Assembly: GCF_022023855.1 (NCBI RefSeq)
Contig: NZ_CP059450.1
Coordinates: 434,001-498,000, forward strand
From: Azospirillum brasilense
Lineage (GTDB): Bacteria > Pseudomonadota > Alphaproteobacteria > Azospirillales > Azospirillaceae
DNA: 64,000 nucleotides
Direction of reading: 5' to 3'
A program made the position numbers and the translations under genes. The notes under the pieces were generated by a model, which had not been told where the DNA came from, ran no database searches, and saw nothing but the letters and a program-made list of their open reading frames with translations. Of this stretch, positions 8,461-17,770 are shown piece by piece (position 1 is the stretch's first letter; every line of letters begins with the position of its first letter).

Positions 8461-11313
8461 TTATGCCCTCTTCCGGCTTTTCGGCTTCGCTTTCAGGTAG
8501 GGGGCCAGATACTGGCCGGTGTAACTCCGCTTGACCTTCGCCACGTCTTCCGGGGTGCCCTCCGCGACGATCTCGCCGCCGCCGGTGCCGCCCTCGGGGC
8601 CGAGGTCGATGATCCAGTCGGCGGTCTTGATGACTTCCAGATTGTGCTCGATCACCAGCACCGTGTTGCCTTGGTCGACCAGCGCGTGGAGCACCTCCAT
8701 CAGCTTTTCCACGTCGGCGAAATGCAGGCCGGTGGTCGGTTCGTCGAGGATGTAGAGGGTGCGGCCGGTGGCGCGGCGGCTCAGCTCCTTGGACAGCTTC
8801 ACCCGCTGCGCCTCGCCGCCGGACAGAGTCGTGGCGGGCTGGCCGATGTGGATGTAGCCGAGACCCACCCGCTCCAGCGTCTCCATCTTGTCGCGGATGC
8901 CGGGCACGGCCTTGAAGAACTCCTTTCCCTCCTCGACCGTCATGTCGAGCACGTCGGCGATGGTCTTGTCGCGGTAGGTGACTTCCAGCGTCTCGCGGTT
9001 GTAGCGCTTGCCGTGGCAGACGTCGCAGGTGACGTAGACGTCGGGCAGGAAGTGCATCTCGATCTTGATGACGCCGTCGCCCTGGCACGCCTCGCAGCGC
9101 CCGCCCTTCACGTTGAAAGAGAAGCGTCCAGGGCCGTAGCCGCGGGCCTTGGCCTCGGGCAGGCCGGCGAACCAATCGCGGATCGGGGTGAAGGCGCCGG
9201 TGTAGGTCGCCGGGTTGGAACGCGGGGTGCGGCCGATCGGCGACTGGTCGATGTCGATGACCTTGTCGAGATTCTCGAGCCCCAGCAGCTCGTCGTGCTC
9301 CGCCGGATGCTCGCGCGCCCCCATCAGCTTGCGCGCCACTGCCTTGTAGAGCGTCTCGATGATCAGGGTGGACTTGCCGCCGCCCGACACGCCGGTCACG
9401 CAGGTGAAGGTGCCCATCGGGATGCGTGCCGAGACGTTCTGAAGGTTGTTGGCGCGTGCGCCCTTCACCTCCAGGAACTGGCCCTCGTGGCCGGGGCGGC
9501 GCTGGTCCGGCACCGGAACGAAGCGGGTGCCATTGAGGAACTGGGCGGTGACACTGTCCGGATTGGCCTGGACCTCCGCCGGGGTGCCTTGGGCGATCAC
9601 GGTGCCGCCGTGCTGGCCGGCGCCAGGGCCCATGTCCACCAGATAGTCGGCGGTGCGGATGGCGTCCTCGTCATGCTCGACCACGATCACAGTGTTGCCG
9701 AGGTCGCGCAGCCGCTTCAGAGTCGCCAGAAGCCGGTCGTTGTCGCGCTGGTGCAGGCCGATCGACGGCTCGTCCAGCACGTAGAGAACGCCGGTAAGGC
9801 CGGACCCGATCTGCGAGGCGAGGCGGATGCGCTGGCTCTCGCCGCCGGACAGCGATCCGGAACCGCGGCTGAGCGTCAGGTATTCCAACCCCACGGCGTT
9901 GAGGAATCCCAGCCGCTCGTTGATCTCCTTGAGGATGCGGTAGGCGATCTCCTTGTCCTTCGGACGCAAATGGTCGTTCAGCGTGCTGAACCACGTCGCC
10001 GCGTCGGCGATCGACATCTCCGCCGCCTGGGAGATGTGCTGGCCGTGCACCTTGACGGCCAGCGCCTCCGGCTTCAGGCGGGCGCCCTTGCAGGTCTCGC
10101 AGGGCTGGGAGGACTGGTACTTGGACAGCTCCTCCCGCATGTAGGCGCTTTCCGTCTCGCGGTACCGGCGCTCCAGGTTGTTGACGATGCCCTCGAAGGC
10201 CTTGTTCGTCTGGTAGCTGCGCAGCCCGTCGTCGTAGGTCATCGTGATCGGCGCGCCGTCGGAGCCGTAGAGGATGGTCTGGCGGACCTTCTCCGGCAGC
10301 TTTTCCCACGGCGTGTCCAAGGCGACGCCGAAATGCTGGGCGATGCTCTCCAGCGTCTGCACGTAATACTGGGAGGAGGAGCCGGCCCAGGGGGCGATGG
10401 CGCCCTTTTTCAGCGACAGCCGCTCGTCCGGGACGACCAGCATGGGGTCGAAGTAGATCTTGCTGCCCAGCCCGTCGCAGGCCGGGCAGGCGCCGAACGG
10501 ATTGTTGAAGGAGAACAGCCGCGGCTCGATCTCCGGGATGGTGAAGCCGGACACCGGGCAGGCGAATTTCTGCGAGAAGACGGTCTGCTCGTGCGACTCG
10601 GCGTTCTCGACGAAGATGATTCCGTCGGCGAGGCCGAGCGCCGTCTCCAGCGAATCGGCGAGCCGGTTGCCCAGCCCCTCGCGCACGACGATGCGGTCCA
10701 CCACCACGTCGATGTCGTGCTTCAACTTCTTGTTGAGCGCCGGAACCTCGTCGATCTCATGCATCGTACCGTCGACGCGCACGCGCTGGAAGCCGCGCTT
10801 GCGAAGGTCCTGGATCTCCTTCTTGTACTCGCCCTTGCGCCCCCGGATCAGCGGCGCCAGCAGCAGCAGGCGCGTGCCCTCCGGCATCGCCAGGATGCGG
10901 TCGACCATCTGGCTGACCGTCTGGCTCTCGATGGGCAGGCCCGTGGCCGGGGAGTAGGGGATGCCGACCCGCGCCCACAGCAGGCGCATGTAGTCGTAGA
11001 TCTCCGTCACCGTGCCGACGGTGGAGCGCGGATTCTTCGAGGTCGTCTTCTGCTCGATGGAGATGGCCGGCGATAGCCCCTCGATCGAATCGACGTCCGG
11101 CTTCTGCATCAGTTCCAGGAACTGGCGCGCGTAGGCCGACAGGCTCTCGACGTAGCGCCGCTGGCCTTCCGCGTAGATCGTGTCGAACGCCAGCGATGAC
11201 TTGCCCGATCCCGACAAGCCGGTGATGACGATCAGCTCGTCCCGAGGCAGATCGACATCGACGTTCTTGAGGTTGTGCTCCCGCGCGCCGCGGACACTGA
11301 TGTGCTTGTTCAT
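8461..11313 (-). CDS. uvrA: Excinuclease ABC subunit UvrA
   Basis: 950-residue damage-recognition ATPase of nucleotide excision repair. It has two ABC cassettes with Walker A motifs GLSGSGKSS (about residue 33) and GVSGGGKST (about residue 640), and signatures LSGGESQRI and LSGGEAQRV with Walker B segments ending YVLDEPS and YILDEPT. The second zinc finger is complete (CEAC...CDVC). The first reads CPVS...CPAC and lacks one of four cysteines. The start overlaps one of two SOS-box-like repeats. Divergent from ssb, the classical arrangement. Confidence 0.97.
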   Translation of the reverse strand: MNKHISVRGAREHNLKNVDVDLPRDELIVITGLSGSGKSSLAFDTIYAEGQRRYVESLSAYARQFLELMQKPDVDSIEGLSPAISIEQKTTSKNPRSTVGTVTEIYDYMRLLWARVGIPYSPATGLPIESQTVSQMVDRILAMPEGTRLLLLAPLIRGRKGEYKKEIQDLRKRGFQRVRVDGTMHEIDEVPALNKKLKHDIDVVVDRIVVREGLGNRLADSLETALGLADGIIFVENAESHEQTVFSQKFACPVSGFTIPEIEPRLFSFNNPFGACPACDGLGSKIYFDPMLVVPDERLSLKKGAIAPWAGSSSQYYVQTLESIAQHFGVALDTPWEKLPEKVRQTILYGSDGAPITMTYDDGLRSYQTNKAFEGIVNNLERRYRETESAYMREELSKYQSSQPCETCKGARLKPEALAVKVHGQHISQAAEMSIADAATWFSTLNDHLRPKDKEIAYRILKEINERLGFLNAVGLEYLTLSRGSGSLSGGESQRIRLASQIGSGLTGVLYVLDEPSIGLHQRDNDRLLATLKRLRDLGNTVIVVEHDEDAIRTADYLVDMGPGAGQHGGTVIAQGTPAEVQANPDSVTAQFLNGTRFVPVPDQRRPGHEGQFLEVKGARANNLQNVSARIPMGTFTCVTGVSGGGKSTLIIETLYKAVARKLMGAREHPAEHDELLGLENLDKVIDIDQSPIGRTPRSNPATYTGAFTPIRDWFAGLPEAKARGYGPGRFSFNVKGGRCEACQGDGVIKIEMHFLPDVYVTCDVCHGKRYNRETLEVTYRDKTIADVLDMTVEEGKEFFKAVPGIRDKMETLERVGLGYIHIGQPATTLSGGEAQRVKLSKELSRRATGRTLYILDEPTTGLHFADVEKLMEVLHALVDQGNTVLVIEHNLEVIKTADWIIDLGPEGGTGGGEIVAEGTPEDVAKVKRSYTGQYLAPYLKAKPKSRKRA

Positions 11314-11322
11314 GGAGTGTTC
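11308..11322. promoter_or_regulatory. GTTC-N7-GTTC repeat overlapping the uvrA start codon
   Basis: Matches the alphaproteobacterial LexA box and is identical, over 18 bp, to the copy at 11539. It includes the uvrA ATG. LexA bound here would block within the 5' end of the gene, so it may be a duplicated start region rather than the working operator. Confidence 0.4.
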
Positions 11323-11544
11323 TTAGCCGAAACCGGAGGGGAAGGGAAGGCGCCAAAAAAGCTCCGAAAGCCCGGACAGATATGTGCCACGCGCAGGCGT
11401 ATTGCCACCGGCGCGCGTCCCTTTCCGGCCGCGTGGGACGCAGGGGCGGGATGCGGGAACGCCGGGGCGCGCCGGGGAGACGATGATGGGGAGCCACCAA
11501 GGAAACGGTTGGCGACACGGACTCTCTCTGCTATGTTTGTTCAT
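11323..11544 (-). other. Possible 73-codon leader ORF upstream of uvrA
   Basis: It begins at an ATG in the upstream copy of the uvrA start region, so its first four codons (MNKH) match those of UvrA, and it ends at a TAA nine bases before the uvrA ATG, in the same frame. The protein is Pro/Arg-rich and resembles nothing I recognise. It may be a translated leader, or simply duplicated leader sequence without coding function. Confidence 0.3.
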
Positions 11545-11553
11545 GGAGTGTTC
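11539..11553. promoter_or_regulatory. LexA (SOS) box between uvrA and ssb
   Basis: GTTCATGGAGTGTTC, an exact GTTC-N7-GTTC direct repeat as bound by alphaproteobacterial LexA. It lies in the 475-bp uvrA-ssb intergenic region, where a shared SOS operator is expected. The rest of that region to 11788 contains only a weak candidate ssb promoter (TTGACC at 11617). Confidence 0.65.
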
Positions 11554-11788
11554 TCTTTCGTGCGGGCCGGGCGGGTTGATCCGGACGGAAGGGGCAAGGC
11601 GCTCCGGCGGCGGCGGTTGACCCGTGCCTGTCCCCCGTGCTTTGTGAAGCGAGGCGGGGCGGGCATGGAACGGACCACGGATCAAACCGGCCCTGCGAAC
11701 AGACACCCCCGGTATCCGGACGCCCTTCCGCCGGGCGCCCGAACGGGTCGGATGGGATACCGGGAACCCGCGCTAGGAGACACGTGCG

Positions 11789-12289
11789 ATGAATGTATGG
11801 ACGTTTACGGGGCGCCTCGGCGCGGATGGCGAGCTTCGCTCCACGCAGAGCGGTGAAAAGGTCCTGGGTTTCCGCGTCGCCAACGACGTCGGGTTCGGTG
11901 ACCGCAAGACCACCCAGTGGGTGGACTGCTCCATCTGGGGTCGCCGTGCGGAGGCTCTGGCGCCGCACCTGACCAAGGGCAAGGCCGTGGTCATCTCCGG
12001 CGAGGTGACGATCCGCGAGTTTGAAAAGCGCGACGGCACCCGCGGTGCCGGCCTGTCGGTGCGTGTCAACGAGATCGACTTCACCGGCGGCCGTGAAGGC
12101 GAAGGCGGTGGTGGCGGCGGCGGTTACGGCGGTGGCGGCGGCTACGAATCGCGCGGCGGCGGTGGTGGCGGTGGCTACAGCGGCGGCGGCAGCAGCGGCA
12201 GCGGTGGTGGCGGCTACGGTGGTGGCGGTCGTAGCGGCGGCGGTGCTCCGCCCAAGCACGACGACCTGGACGACGAAATCCCATTCTAA
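11789..12289 (+). CDS. ssb: Single-stranded DNA-binding protein
   Basis: 166 residues: an OB-fold domain (about 1-100: VWTFTGRLGADGELR, QWVDCSIWGRRAEALAPHLTKGKAV, GEVTIREFEK), a long Gly-rich linker (about 105-155) and the acidic tip DDLDDEIPF, which recruits replication and repair partners. AGGAGA seven bases before ATG 11789 fixes the start. Its N-terminus differs from the usual alphaproteobacterial Ssb, so the genome may hold a second copy elsewhere. Divergent from uvrA with an SOS box between. Confidence 0.92.
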   Translation: MNVWTFTGRLGADGELRSTQSGEKVLGFRVANDVGFGDRKTTQWVDCSIWGRRAEALAPHLTKGKAVVISGEVTIREFEKRDGTRGAGLSVRVNEIDFTGGREGEGGGGGGGYGGGGGYESRGGGGGGGYSGGGSSGSGGGGYGGGGRSGGGAPPKHDDLDDEIPF

Positions 12290-12441
12290 AACTTACCAGG
12301 GGTGGTCGTGTAAGGTTTCCAGCCTGAAGCCTTTGTGCTTACTAGTTTCCCCGGTTGCATACCTTGCCGGCTGTGGTGTTTTTCTGTCTGTGAGGTTGTT
12401 ACCGGGGAAGCCTGTAAAGAATTGCACGGTTTCAGGTCCGC

Positions 12442-12460
12442 ATGATCGTGATGGAGGGGG
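12442..12460 (+). repeat. Left copy of a 19-bp direct repeat (putative island end)
   Basis: ATGATCGTGATGGAGGGGG; 18 of 19 bases match the sequence at 32700-32718. It lies between ssb and the decayed recombinase, followed by a short hairpin (GGGGGGAG / CTCCC). Possible attachment site; see the findings. Confidence 0.4.
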
Positions 12461-12475
12461 GAGCGAATCTCCCTC

Positions 12476-13195
12476 TTGATCGCTTCCGTTGGCGTGCCTC
12501 CTATCTGGCCGAACGCTTGGCTGCTGACAATTCGGCGCACAGCCCATCGGGCCAGAAACACCCTGCAGGCAAACTGCCAGTCCCTGAAATTCCTGTATCA
12601 ATGGGCTGCTGAGACCGGCATCGACATCGAAAGCCGAATGCTCTCCGGCCAATTCCTCAAGAGCCATGATGTCGCCAGCTTCGCCGGGGCAGCAGTGCGG
12701 CATCTGGACGAGGTGGACGGTGACGCCTGCACCAAGCTTACGAATGCTCGCGAGGTCGTGTCGCTCGAACAGGTCCGTATGGGGGCGACTGTGACCACCA
12801 AAACGGTCCGTAAGCATACCACGGCGAATCGAGTGCGGACCGTTGTCCGTTCCCCCCCCAATGGCTCGGACAGGAGGGCAGCAATGATCTCGATCTGGAG
12901 GCCGCGTCGAAGCGCAAGGCGCAGTTGGACGAAATGATGGCCAGGCTGAAAGCCAAGGTGCCGCTGACGAAGGGGTGGAATGGCGTGGGCCAGAGAGGCG
13001 CCGCCTGTCAAAGTTATGGACCGCGTGTTGGAGGTGCTGGAACCGGACTCGCCTGACAACCCTTGGAAGGGCCGTCGATGCCAATCAGAACCGGTCGGCG
13101 TCAAACGGGTAGCCCAGTTCCTTCTATGCGCGGGGAAGCAGGCCGCGGTAGGAACTCGGCAGACGATGCCAATGGGGATTACCGACACCCACGGA
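12476..13195 (+). pseudogene. Decayed tyrosine recombinase/integrase
   Basis: Fragments resembling a phage-type integrase lie in alternating frames. 12476-12937 has a SAM-like core-binding region (NTLQANCQSLKFLYQWA, GIDIESRMLSGQFL). About 12870-12970 in the next frame has DLDLEAASKRKAQLDEMMARL. From 12980, back in the first frame, comes VLEVLEPDSPDNPWKG, typical of the start of the catalytic domain. A run of eight C at 12852-12859 is a likely frameshift point. No catalytic R-H-R-Y set can be read. With its flanks this accounts for the 975 bp between ssb and the copper ATPase gene. Confidence 0.5.
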
Positions 13196-13264
13196 TGACG
13201 GTCAGGAGCATAGTCCGGGAAGACCGGCGTCCGGCCTTCGCGCGGGCGACACCCGTCGATCCTC

Positions 13265-15667
13265 CTACAACTTGAGCCTACGCAGCCGCAGCGCGTTCCC
13301 AACCACGGACACCGAACTCAGGGCCATCGCGGCCGCGGCGATGATCGGCGACAGCGTCCACCCGAACAGCGGGTAGAAGACACCCGCCGCGACCGGCACG
13401 CCGAGCGCGTTGTAGACGAACGCCAGAAACAGGTTCTGCCGGATGTTGCGCATCGTTGCCCGGCTGAGCGTCCGCGCCCGTGCGATGCCCGCAAGATCCC
13501 CCTTCACCAGCGTCACCCCGGCACTCTGAATCGCGACCTCGGTGCCGGTGCCCATCGCCACGCCGACGTCGGCCTCGGCCAGCGCCGGGGCGTCGTTCAC
13601 GCCGTCTCCGGCCATCGCCACCACCCGGCCCTGCGCCTTCAGCCGCTTCACCACCTGGTTCTTGTCCTCCGGCAGCACCTCGGCCTCGACCGCGCCGATG
13701 CCCAGGTGGCGCGCCACCGCCTCGGCCGTGGTCCGGTTGTCGCCGGTCAGCATGACGATTCGCACGCCGTCGTTCCGGAGCGTCTCCAGTGCGTGCGGCG
13801 TGGTCGCCTTGATCGGGTCGGCGACCGCAATCACGCCACCGGGCTGGCCGTCGATGGCGGCGAAGAGAGCGGTGGCGCCCTCGCGCCGGAGGTCGTCGGC
13901 GCGCGTTTCCAGGTCGCCCAGCGCGACACCCTGGTCCCGCATCATCGCGGCGTTGCCGAGGGACACTGTGCGCCCGCCGACCGTCCCGACGACGCCCTTG
14001 CCGGTGACGGAGCCGAAGTCGGCGACGTCCCGCAGCGGCAGGCCCCGTTCCTTGGCGGAGGCGACGATGGCGGCCGCCAGCGGGTGCTCGCTCGACCGCT
14101 CCAGGCTCGCCGCCAGCGTCAGAAGGTCCGCCTCGTCGATGCCCGGCGCCGGAACCACGGCGGTCACCTTTGGCTTGCCCTCGGTCAGGGTGCCGGTCTT
14201 GTCAACGACAAGCGTGTCGACCTTCTCGAACCGCTCCAGGGACGCCGCGTCCTTGATCAGGACGCCCGCGGTCGCCCCCTTGCCGACACCGACCATGATC
14301 GACATCGGCGTCGCCAGCCCCAGTGCGCAAGGGCAGGCGATGATGAGCACCGAGACCGCCGCGATCAGCGCGTAGGCGAAGGCGGGCTGCGGCCCCCAAA
14401 CCATCCAGGCGACGAAGGCCAGGAGCGCGACAACGATGACCGCCGGGACGAAGTAGCCGGAAACGACGTCAGCCATGCGCTGGATGGGCGCCCGGCTGCG
14501 CTGGGCCTCGGCGACCATGGTCACGATGCGGGACAGCATGGTGTCGGACCCGACCTTCTCGGCGCGCATCACCAAGGCACCGGTCTGGTTCACCGTTCCG
14601 CCGATCACCTTGAAGCCGGGCTCCTTGCTGACCGGCATGGATTCGCCGGTCACCATGGACTCGTCCACGGCGCTGCGGCCCTCCACGACCTCACCATCGA
14701 CCGGCACACCATCGCCGGGGCGTACCCGCAGCCGGTCGCCGACGTGAACGGCGTCGAGCGGCACCTCCTCGTCCTCGCCATCGGCACGGATACGGCGCGC
14801 CGTCTTCGGCGCCAAGTTCAGCAGGGCGCGGATGGCGCCGCCGGTCTGCTCACGGGCGCGGAGTTCGAGCACTTGGCCCAACAGCACCAGCACCGTGATG
14901 ACGGCGGCCGCCTCGTAGTAGACGGCCACCACGCCATCCATGCCTCGGAAGCTCGGCGGAAAGATGCCCGGCAGGAACGTCGCGACCAGACTGAACACGT
15001 AGGCCACCCCGACGCCCAGCGCGATCAGGCTGAACATGTTCAGGCTGCGGTTCACGAACGACCGCCAGCCCCGCTCCAGCAGCGGCCAGCCCGCCCACAG
15101 CACCACCGGCGTGGCCAGAAGGAACTGGAGCCACAGGGAAGCCTGGGGCGAGATCAGGGTGTGGAGCCCAAGCCCCGGGAGGTGGGCGCCGAGTTCCAGG
15201 ACCACGAGCGGCACGGTCAGGGCGGTGCCGATCCAGAACCGCCGCGTCATGTCGACGAGTTCCGGGTTGGGCCCTTCCTCAAGGGTGGCTCCGACCGGTT
15301 CCAGGGCCATGCCGCAGATCGGGCAGTTGCCCGGCCCCTCCTGGCGGATCTCCGGGTGCATCGGGCAGGTGTAGATCACGCCCTTCTGCGGCGACGCCTG
15401 GGCGGCCTTCTCGGGAGCGGCGGGCTTTGCCTCCGGCTTCAGGTACCGCTCCGGGTCGGCGACGAACTTGTCGTGGCAGCGCGCCGAGCAGAAGTGGAAG
15501 GTCTGGCCGCCGTGCCCGGCTTGGTGCCCGGTTCGCTCGGGATCGACCATCATGCCGCACACGGGGTCCTTCACCTTGGGCCGGTCGTCGGGACCAGCGT
15601 GGTGGTCGTGCCCACCGTGACTGTGGTGGTCAGGATGGTGTGCGTGGCTGCGGTGCTGGTCGTTCAT
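13265..15667 (-). CDS. Copper-translocating P1B-type ATPase with YHS and heavy-metal-binding N-terminal domains
   Basis: 800 residues. It has a His-rich N-terminus, a YHS domain (33-77, CGMMV and CSARC), a heavy-metal-binding CPMHPEI...CPICGM module (99-124), eight predicted TM helices with the metal-site CPC ([12 protein letters not shown]), the phosphorylation loop [15 protein letters not shown] and GDGVNDAP. This set fits Cu+ export from the cytoplasm. ATG 15667 is chosen because GGGAGAAGCG precedes it; the longer frame runs back through the operator. A CueR-type promoter lies about 90 bp upstream. Last gene of the copper array. Confidence 0.93.
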   Translation of the reverse strand: MNDQHRSHAHHPDHHSHGGHDHHAGPDDRPKVKDPVCGMMVDPERTGHQAGHGGQTFHFCSARCHDKFVADPERYLKPEAKPAAPEKAAQASPQKGVIYTCPMHPEIRQEGPGNCPICGMALEPVGATLEEGPNPELVDMTRRFWIGTALTVPLVVLELGAHLPGLGLHTLISPQASLWLQFLLATPVVLWAGWPLLERGWRSFVNRSLNMFSLIALGVGVAYVFSLVATFLPGIFPPSFRGMDGVVAVYYEAAAVITVLVLLGQVLELRAREQTGGAIRALLNLAPKTARRIRADGEDEEVPLDAVHVGDRLRVRPGDGVPVDGEVVEGRSAVDESMVTGESMPVSKEPGFKVIGGTVNQTGALVMRAEKVGSDTMLSRIVTMVAEAQRSRAPIQRMADVVSGYFVPAVIVVALLAFVAWMVWGPQPAFAYALIAAVSVLIIACPCALGLATPMSIMVGVGKGATAGVLIKDAASLERFEKVDTLVVDKTGTLTEGKPKVTAVVPAPGIDEADLLTLAASLERSSEHPLAAAIVASAKERGLPLRDVADFGSVTGKGVVGTVGGRTVSLGNAAMMRDQGVALGDLETRADDLRREGATALFAAIDGQPGGVIAVADPIKATTPHALETLRNDGVRIVMLTGDNRTTAEAVARHLGIGAVEAEVLPEDKNQVVKRLKAQGRVVAMAGDGVNDAPALAEADVGVAMGTGTEVAIQSAGVTLVKGDLAGIARARTLSRATMRNIRQNLFLAFVYNALGVPVAAGVFYPLFGWTLSPIIAAAAMALSSVSVVGNALRLRRLKL

Positions 15668-15756
15668 GTTCGCTTCTCCCTTCGCATGCAGGCGTCGGTG
15701 CCTCCGCGTTCGTTCGCGCTTCCCGGCACCGGCGTGCGATGGCATCCATGAAAATA

Positions 15757-15787
15757 AGGCTCCGCCTTCCAATGACTGGAAGGTCAA
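15757..15787 (-). promoter_or_regulatory. CueR-type operator-promoter of the copper ATPase gene
   Basis: On the minus strand: -35 TTGACC (15787-15782), 19-base spacer holding the dyad CCTTCCA-N5-TGGAAGG (15783-15765), and GAGCCT in the -10 place. The long spacer and CCTTCC/GGAAGG dyad are hallmarks of MerR-family copper promoters. No CueR gene lies in the window. Confidence 0.75.
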
Positions 15788-15818
15788 GCGCGTTGTGCAG
15801 ACCGTTCGCGCCCGCTCC

Positions 15819-16277
15819 TCACTTCTTCGCGCGTTCGCTCAGAGAGGCGTGGCGACGACGGATCTCCTCGGGCCAGGAACTCTTGATGAAGGCCAGGACC
15901 GCCCAGATCTCGGCATCGCTCAGCACGCCGCCGAAGGCGGGCATGTCGCTTTCGTAGCCGGGCGGGGCGAACTCAACGACGCCTTGCTTGGTGATTTTGA
16001 AGAGATCGGCGTCGGGGTGGTGCCACGTGTGCCCGGAGGCGTCGTGCGGCGGCGCGGGCAGACGGCCGTCCGGCTTGCGGCTTTGCCACTCCGGCTGGCC
16101 CTCGAGCCGCGCGCCGTGGCACGACGCGCACTGCTCCGCGTAGACCACCTTGCCCTGGGCAACCTGGGCGGCGTCGGTTGGATCGGCGCCTGCCCTGGGT
16201 CCAGAGAGCAGGAAGACGCCAGCCACCGCGATCGCTGCACCCATGGCCACGCCAACGCCAATTTTCATCGCCTTCAT
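15819..16277 (-). CDS. Class I cytochrome c, membrane-anchored or periplasmic
   Basis: 152 residues. An uncleaved or cleaved N-terminal hydrophobic segment ([21 protein letters not shown]) precedes one heme site CASCH (about residue 50) and a distal Met ligand in [10 protein letters not shown] (about residue 115). ATG 16277 follows GGGGGATGTGGTG. It sits 19 bp downstream of the beta-propeller gene in the copper array. It could carry electrons to or from a copper oxidation step or the CuA protein encoded at 26969; that link is inference. Confidence 0.8.
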   Translation of the reverse strand: MKAMKIGVGVAMGAAIAVAGVFLLSGPRAGADPTDAAQVAQGKVVYAEQCASCHGARLEGQPEWQSRKPDGRLPAPPHDASGHTWHHPDADLFKITKQGVVEFAPPGYESDMPAFGGVLSDAEIWAVLAFIKSSWPEEIRRRHASLSERAKK

Positions 16278-16296
16278 CACCACATCCCCCAGCACA

Positions 16297-17163
16297 TCAC
16301 GACCGGAACGGTTTCCAGGTCTTGCCGCCGTCCTGGCTGGTCAGGATGGCGCTCTTGTCGGTCACGGCGTAGAGCCGCTCGGGGTTGGTCGGGTCGACCG
16401 CAAGGTGCAGCAGGACCGCGTCACCGAAGCCGTTGCTGACCGGTTGCCACGCGAGGCTCGGCTCGGTCGTCTTGAGCAGGCCGGTGCCGACTTGGTAGGC
16501 GTAGGCGGCGCCGTCCTTCGTGGTCGCGACCATGGTCGCCGGGCGCTGCACGATGTTGGCGGCCTGCCAGGTCTTGCCCGCGTCGCGGCTCACGATCAGT
16601 CCGGCGCGCGTGGCGCCGTACACGGTGTTGGGGTCCTTCGAGGACGCCGCCAGGTCGAACATGTCGGCGGGCGGCTTGCCGGTCACCTCCCAGGTCTTCC
16701 CGGCGTCGCGGCTGATCTGGACGCTGCCATAGTGCCCGTACAGCACCTTCGGGTCGGCCGGGCTGACGTCCATCGCGTGGAGGTCCACGGGCCCGTTCAC
16801 ACCCGCCGAGACCTGCTTCCAGGTCTTCGCTCCATCGGTCGAGGCGAGGACGCCGAGGTTCCCGCCCTTCTCCGGATGGCCGCTGGCGAAGAAGGCGTCG
16901 GGCTGCGCCGGATTTGGTGTGAACCCCATGTAGTCCCAACGGTTGTCGGATACCCGTGTGGCCGTGCCGTCGGGGTTGGTCAGCCACACACCGTGATGCG
17001 AGGCGAGATACAGGCGCGACGGGTCTGTGGGGTCCACGGCAATCCCGTGGAGGTGTGAGACCTCATTCAGCTTGAGGGTCTCGGCCGCTTGGACCGGCCC
17101 GGCGACCACGATACCGACCAGCAGGACGGCAGCCATCGTGGCGAGTTTCTTCTTGGCGCTCAT
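16297..17163 (-). CDS. Secreted BNR/sialidase-like beta-propeller (F510_1955-type)
   Basis: 288 residues with a signal peptide (cleavage after PVQA) and repeated Asp-box segments: STDGAKTWKQ, SRDAGKTWEV, SRDAGKTWQA and SQDGGKTWKP. These repeats form a periplasmic beta-propeller. Proteins of this family are often annotated as glycosyl hydrolases, but no catalytic residues can be identified, and its place among copper genes suggests a binding or assembly role. AAGGAGATG precedes ATG 17163. Confidence 0.7.
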   Translation of the reverse strand: MSAKKKLATMAAVLLVGIVVAGPVQAAETLKLNEVSHLHGIAVDPTDPSRLYLASHHGVWLTNPDGTATRVSDNRWDYMGFTPNPAQPDAFFASGHPEKGGNLGVLASTDGAKTWKQVSAGVNGPVDLHAMDVSPADPKVLYGHYGSVQISRDAGKTWEVTGKPPADMFDLAASSKDPNTVYGATRAGLIVSRDAGKTWQAANIVQRPATMVATTKDGAAYAYQVGTGLLKTTEPSLAWQPVSNGFGDAVLLHLAVDPTNPERLYAVTDKSAILTSQDGGKTWKPFRS

Positions 17164-17228
17164 CGCGCATCTCCTTGCTTGCGGGGCGGCATGGGGCGGG
17201 GAGCCTCATGCCGCCCATGCCGATCTCA

Positions 17229-17340
17229 TGCCGACGGCACCTGAAGGCGCCGTCGGCATGACCCTCTCGATCAATGCTAAAGCATTGATCTGCCGGGTTT
17301 CACGGTTGGAGAATGATGAAAGCGATCATTTTCCAACCGT
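17229..17340. repeat. Three consecutive inverted repeats
   Basis: The 178-bp gap between the small secreted-protein gene and the propeller gene holds three stem-loops in a row: 17229-17258 (10-bp GC-rich arms TGCCGACGGC), 17269-17290 (GATCAATGCT-AA-AGCATTGATC) and 17302-17340 (9+6-bp arms ACGGTTGGA / TCCAACCGT with one mismatch). They may attenuate transcription, protect the upstream mRNA from decay, or both. Confidence 0.6.
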
Positions 17341-17341
17341 A

Positions 17342-17734
17342 TCAGTGACCCGCGTGGCCCATTTCGAAGCGGGCCTGCACCGGCTTCTGGCCGGGCATGG
17401 TCAGCGCGGTGACCACCTTGACGCTGTCGTGCGCGCCGCCGAGGTTCGCCTGCCCCTTGAGGGCGTTGGCGCCCGCGGGTTCGAGCGCGACCTTCTGGGT
17501 CTGCTTGTTCGCCAGGACGGTCGCCTCGGCCTTGGCGCCGGTCACATCGACCGGCTTGTCGGCGCCATCGGTCACGTACAGGACGACGTCGTTGCCCTTG
17601 AGCACGACTTCGACATGGTAGGGGCCCGCGTCGGCGCGCTGGCCGCCGTTCGGGCCAATCTTCGGGCCGTCGGCGAAGGCCGTGCCCGGGGCGGTGAAGA
17701 GGGCGGCGGCGAGGAGGAGGGTCGAGAACTTCAC
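17342..17734 (-). CDS. Small periplasmic protein of the copper efflux array
   Basis: 130 residues; signal peptide (cleavage near GTAFA), then a small beta-rich domain (GPKIGPNGGQRADAGPYHVEVVLKGNDVVLYVTDG...) ending in HAGH. Similar small proteins accompany CzcCBA/Cus-type efflux operons and may be metal-binding; I do not recognise a named family. Start codon GTG 17734 with AGAAGGAAA upstream. It lies 36 bp after the RND pump gene. Confidence 0.65.
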   Translation of the reverse strand: MKFSTLLLAAALFTAPGTAFADGPKIGPNGGQRADAGPYHVEVVLKGNDVVLYVTDGADKPVDVTGAKAEATVLANKQTQKVALEPAGANALKGQANLGGAHDSVKVVTALTMPGQKPVQARFEMGHAGH

Positions 17735-17770
17735 GGTGTGGTTTCCTTCTGGATGGACTGGGTGAGGGGA

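Noticed and set aside
8236..11076. A 946-codon plus-strand frame opposite uvrA
   Set aside because: Antisense to uvrA with His/Gly/Ala-biased composition and no motif; similar long antisense frames lie opposite gyrA, ilvD, the RND pump gene and fdsA.
12293..13084. A 263-codon minus-strand frame after ssb
   Set aside because: It runs opposite the integrase fragments and ssb 3' flank, has no start signal and no recognisable domain.
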